From Oceanobacillus manasiensis (GTDB lineage: Bacteria; Bacillota; Bacilli; Bacillales; Amphibacillaceae): a stretch of 64,000 nt of DNA. The position numbers and the translations under genes are program-made. Shown piece after piece: positions 62,716 to 64,000 of this stretch (its first letter is position 1; every line of letters begins with the position of its first letter). The notes beneath the pieces were generated by a model. That model was not told the origin of the DNA. It did not search any database and saw only the letters and a program-made list of their open reading frames with translations. The stretch covers positions 496,001 through 560,000 of the forward strand of contig NZ_CCDL010000003.1 in NCBI RefSeq assembly GCF_000724085.1, given 5' to 3'.

Positions 62716-64000
62716 ATGAATAGAAAACGTGTCAGTGTAATAGGAGCGGGAGTAGCCGGACTGGCAAGTGCAATCCGCTTGCAACATGCAGGCTACGACG
62801 TAGACCTATATGAAAAAGAAGCCATACCAGGTGGTAAAATGCACAAGATTGAGAAGGATGGCTACAAGTTTGACTTAGGTCCAAGCATTGTAATGATGCC
62901 AGAGCTCTATCAGGAAGTCTTTGAGCTTGTTGGACGGGATCCTGAGGACTATATTCCCATGGAGAGACTTGATCCCATGTACTCCGTGTTTTTTGGGAAG
63001 GATGCCGAAGAGCGCTATGACATATCATCAGATCTTATTGAACTTATGAAAACACTCGAAGAAATTAGTGATGAGGATGCGGAGGGCTTTCTAACATATT
63101 TAAAAAAAATATATGAACGTTTCCTTGTAGCAAAAAATCATTTTATACAACGGCCTTTCCGACAAGCGAAAGACTTTTATAATCCTTTTATGCTGCGGCA
63201 GGCTCTAAAATTAAAAACGTTTGATACTGCCGACCAATTTGTCGGGAAGTATATAAAAAATGAACGGCTCAAACAGATGATTAGTTTTCAAACTCTTTAT
63301 ATTGGTGTCTCCCCCTTTAATGGCCCTTCCTTATATACCATGATACCTATGATTGAAATGCTTTATGGCGTTTGGTTTATTAAAGGTGGCATACATACAA
63401 TGGCTACAGCTATGGAAAGGCTCTTTCTAGAACTTGGAGGATCTGTTCATTACAATTCTACGGTCGATGAGATTGTTATTGAAAACCAGATAGCCAAGGG
63501 CATACGAATAGGAGATCACTTTATTCCTTCAGATTATGTTATGTGTAATGCTGATTTTCCATATGCGATGAAGCATTTAGTTCAGGAGACGAAAGCAAAA
63601 GGGAAGTATACCGACAAAAAGATTGATAGTATGAAATATTCTTGCTCCTGTTTCATTATGTACCTTGGAATGGATCGAAAATATGAAACGGTCGATCAAG
63701 TGCATAATTTTATGTTCAGTGAAGGTTTTGAAGATAATTTAAATGCTATATTCGACGGGAAGCTACTAGAGGACCCTTCCTTTTATGTCTATATTGGTTC
63801 CAAAATGGATCCTACGCTTGCACCTGAAGGAAAAGACGGATTGTATGTACTTGTCCCAGTGTCAGATCTATCTACTTCAGAGTATGAGTGGAATGATGAA
63901 ACAATAGATTATTATCGTAGTAAAGTTTTAAATCGAATGAAAAAAGTGAAGGGATTTGAAAAAATTGAAGAGGAAATTGTATCGGAATCATATATGACCC
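62716..64000 (+). CDS. crtI: Phytoene/diapophytoene desaturase family protein (3' end outside window)
   Basis: 428 residues are visible and the frame is open at the window edge. The N-terminus RVSVIGAGVAGLASAIRLQHAGYDVDLYEKE is the FAD-binding motif, followed by GGKMHKIEKDGYKFDLGPSI. The block FQTLYIGVSPFNGPSLYTMIPM and YGVWFIKGG are typical of CrtI/CrtN carotenoid desaturases. A GGGGGAG site precedes the ATG. It should add double bonds to phytoene or 4,4'-diapophytoene at the membrane. The gene name between crtI and crtN is not settled. Confidence 0.88.
   Translation, partial: MNRKRVSVIGAGVAGLASAIRLQHAGYDVDLYEKEAIPGGKMHKIEKDGYKFDLGPSIVMMPELYQEVFELVGRDPEDYIPMERLDPMYSVFFGKDAEERYDISSDLIELMKTLEEISDEDAEGFLTYLKKIYERFLVAKNHFIQRPFRQAKDFYNPFMLRQALKLKTFDTADQFVGKYIKNERLKQMISFQTLYIGVSPFNGPSLYTMIPMIEMLYGVWFIKGGIHTMATAMERLFLELGGSVHYNSTVDEIVIENQIAKGIRIGDHFIPSDYVMCNADFPYAMKHLVQETKAKGKYTDKKIDSMKYSCSCFIMYLGMDRKYETVDQVHNFMFSEGFEDNLNAIFDGKLLEDPSFYVYIGSKMDPTLAPEGKDGLYVLVPVSDLSTSEYEWNDETIDYYRSKVLNRMKKVKGFEKIEEEIVSESYMT

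Noticed and set aside
62732-63028. Minus-strand frame of 98 codons
   Set aside because: Antisense to the FAD-binding start of the carotenoid desaturase, which is the clear gene there.

Overview
The window reads as the chromosome of a low-GC, spore-forming Bacillaceae bacterium, probably a salt-tolerant genus close to Oceanobacillus, Virgibacillus or Gracilibacillus. This is inferred from AT-rich genes with strong AGGAGG-type ribosome binding sites, TTG and GTG starts, a T-box leader, an ECF sigma promoter, and relatives of Bacillus genes (yfmM, ytvA, hmoB, a DUF2207 protein, a 3D-domain protein). The species cannot be read from the sequence.

Layout. 1-12.7 kb: cell-surface and membrane genes (a sortase-anchored phosphoesterase cut by the window edge, an M23 peptidase lipoprotein, a DUF2207 protein behind an ECF sigma promoter, small membrane proteins), the ABC-F ATPase YfmM and a BCCT carrier. 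12.7-24.6 kb: a patchwork with an orphan IS200/IS605 right end, a complete IS200/IS605 element (tnpA, tnpB), a frameshifted hydrolase, a thermonuclease lipoprotein, glycerol dehydrogenase, a complete ISL3 element with an 8-bp target duplication, a cupin protein, a luciferase-like oxidoreductase and an MFS exporter under a T-box leader. 24.6-46.7 kb: a defence island. It holds a type II-C CRISPR-Cas locus (tracrRNA, cas9, cas1, cas2, 31 intact repeats plus one degenerate) and, 120 bp beyond the array, a type 1 BREX operon (brxA, brxB, brxC, pglX, pglZ, brxL) that ends in a GmrSD-type restriction gene like BrxU. 46.8-51.3 kb: a type I toxin-antitoxin pair absent from a simple ORF list, two nucleotidyltransferase-fold genes, and a ZorA/ZorB-like proton-channel pair without Zorya effectors. 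51.5-60.5 kb: housekeeping and stress genes, including sodA divergent from an iron-sulfur-type regulator. 60.6-64 kb: a light-response neighbourhood with the LOV photoreceptor YtvA, a MerR/B12-binding regulator of the LitR/CarH type, and a divergent carotenoid desaturase cut by the right edge.

How the parts work together. Cas9 and tracrRNA belong to the Geobacillus-like II-C group. The tracrRNA is encoded on the plus strand. Its anti-repeat, the minus-strand terminator between cas2 and the array, and an extended -10 in every repeat all show that crRNAs are made from the minus strand, toward the cas genes. BREX (modification-based exclusion) and the BrxU-like enzyme (expected to cut modified phage DNA) cover complementary threats, and Cas9 adds adaptive immunity. 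The toxin-antitoxin pair directly behind may stabilise the island or act as a further layer; that part is inference.
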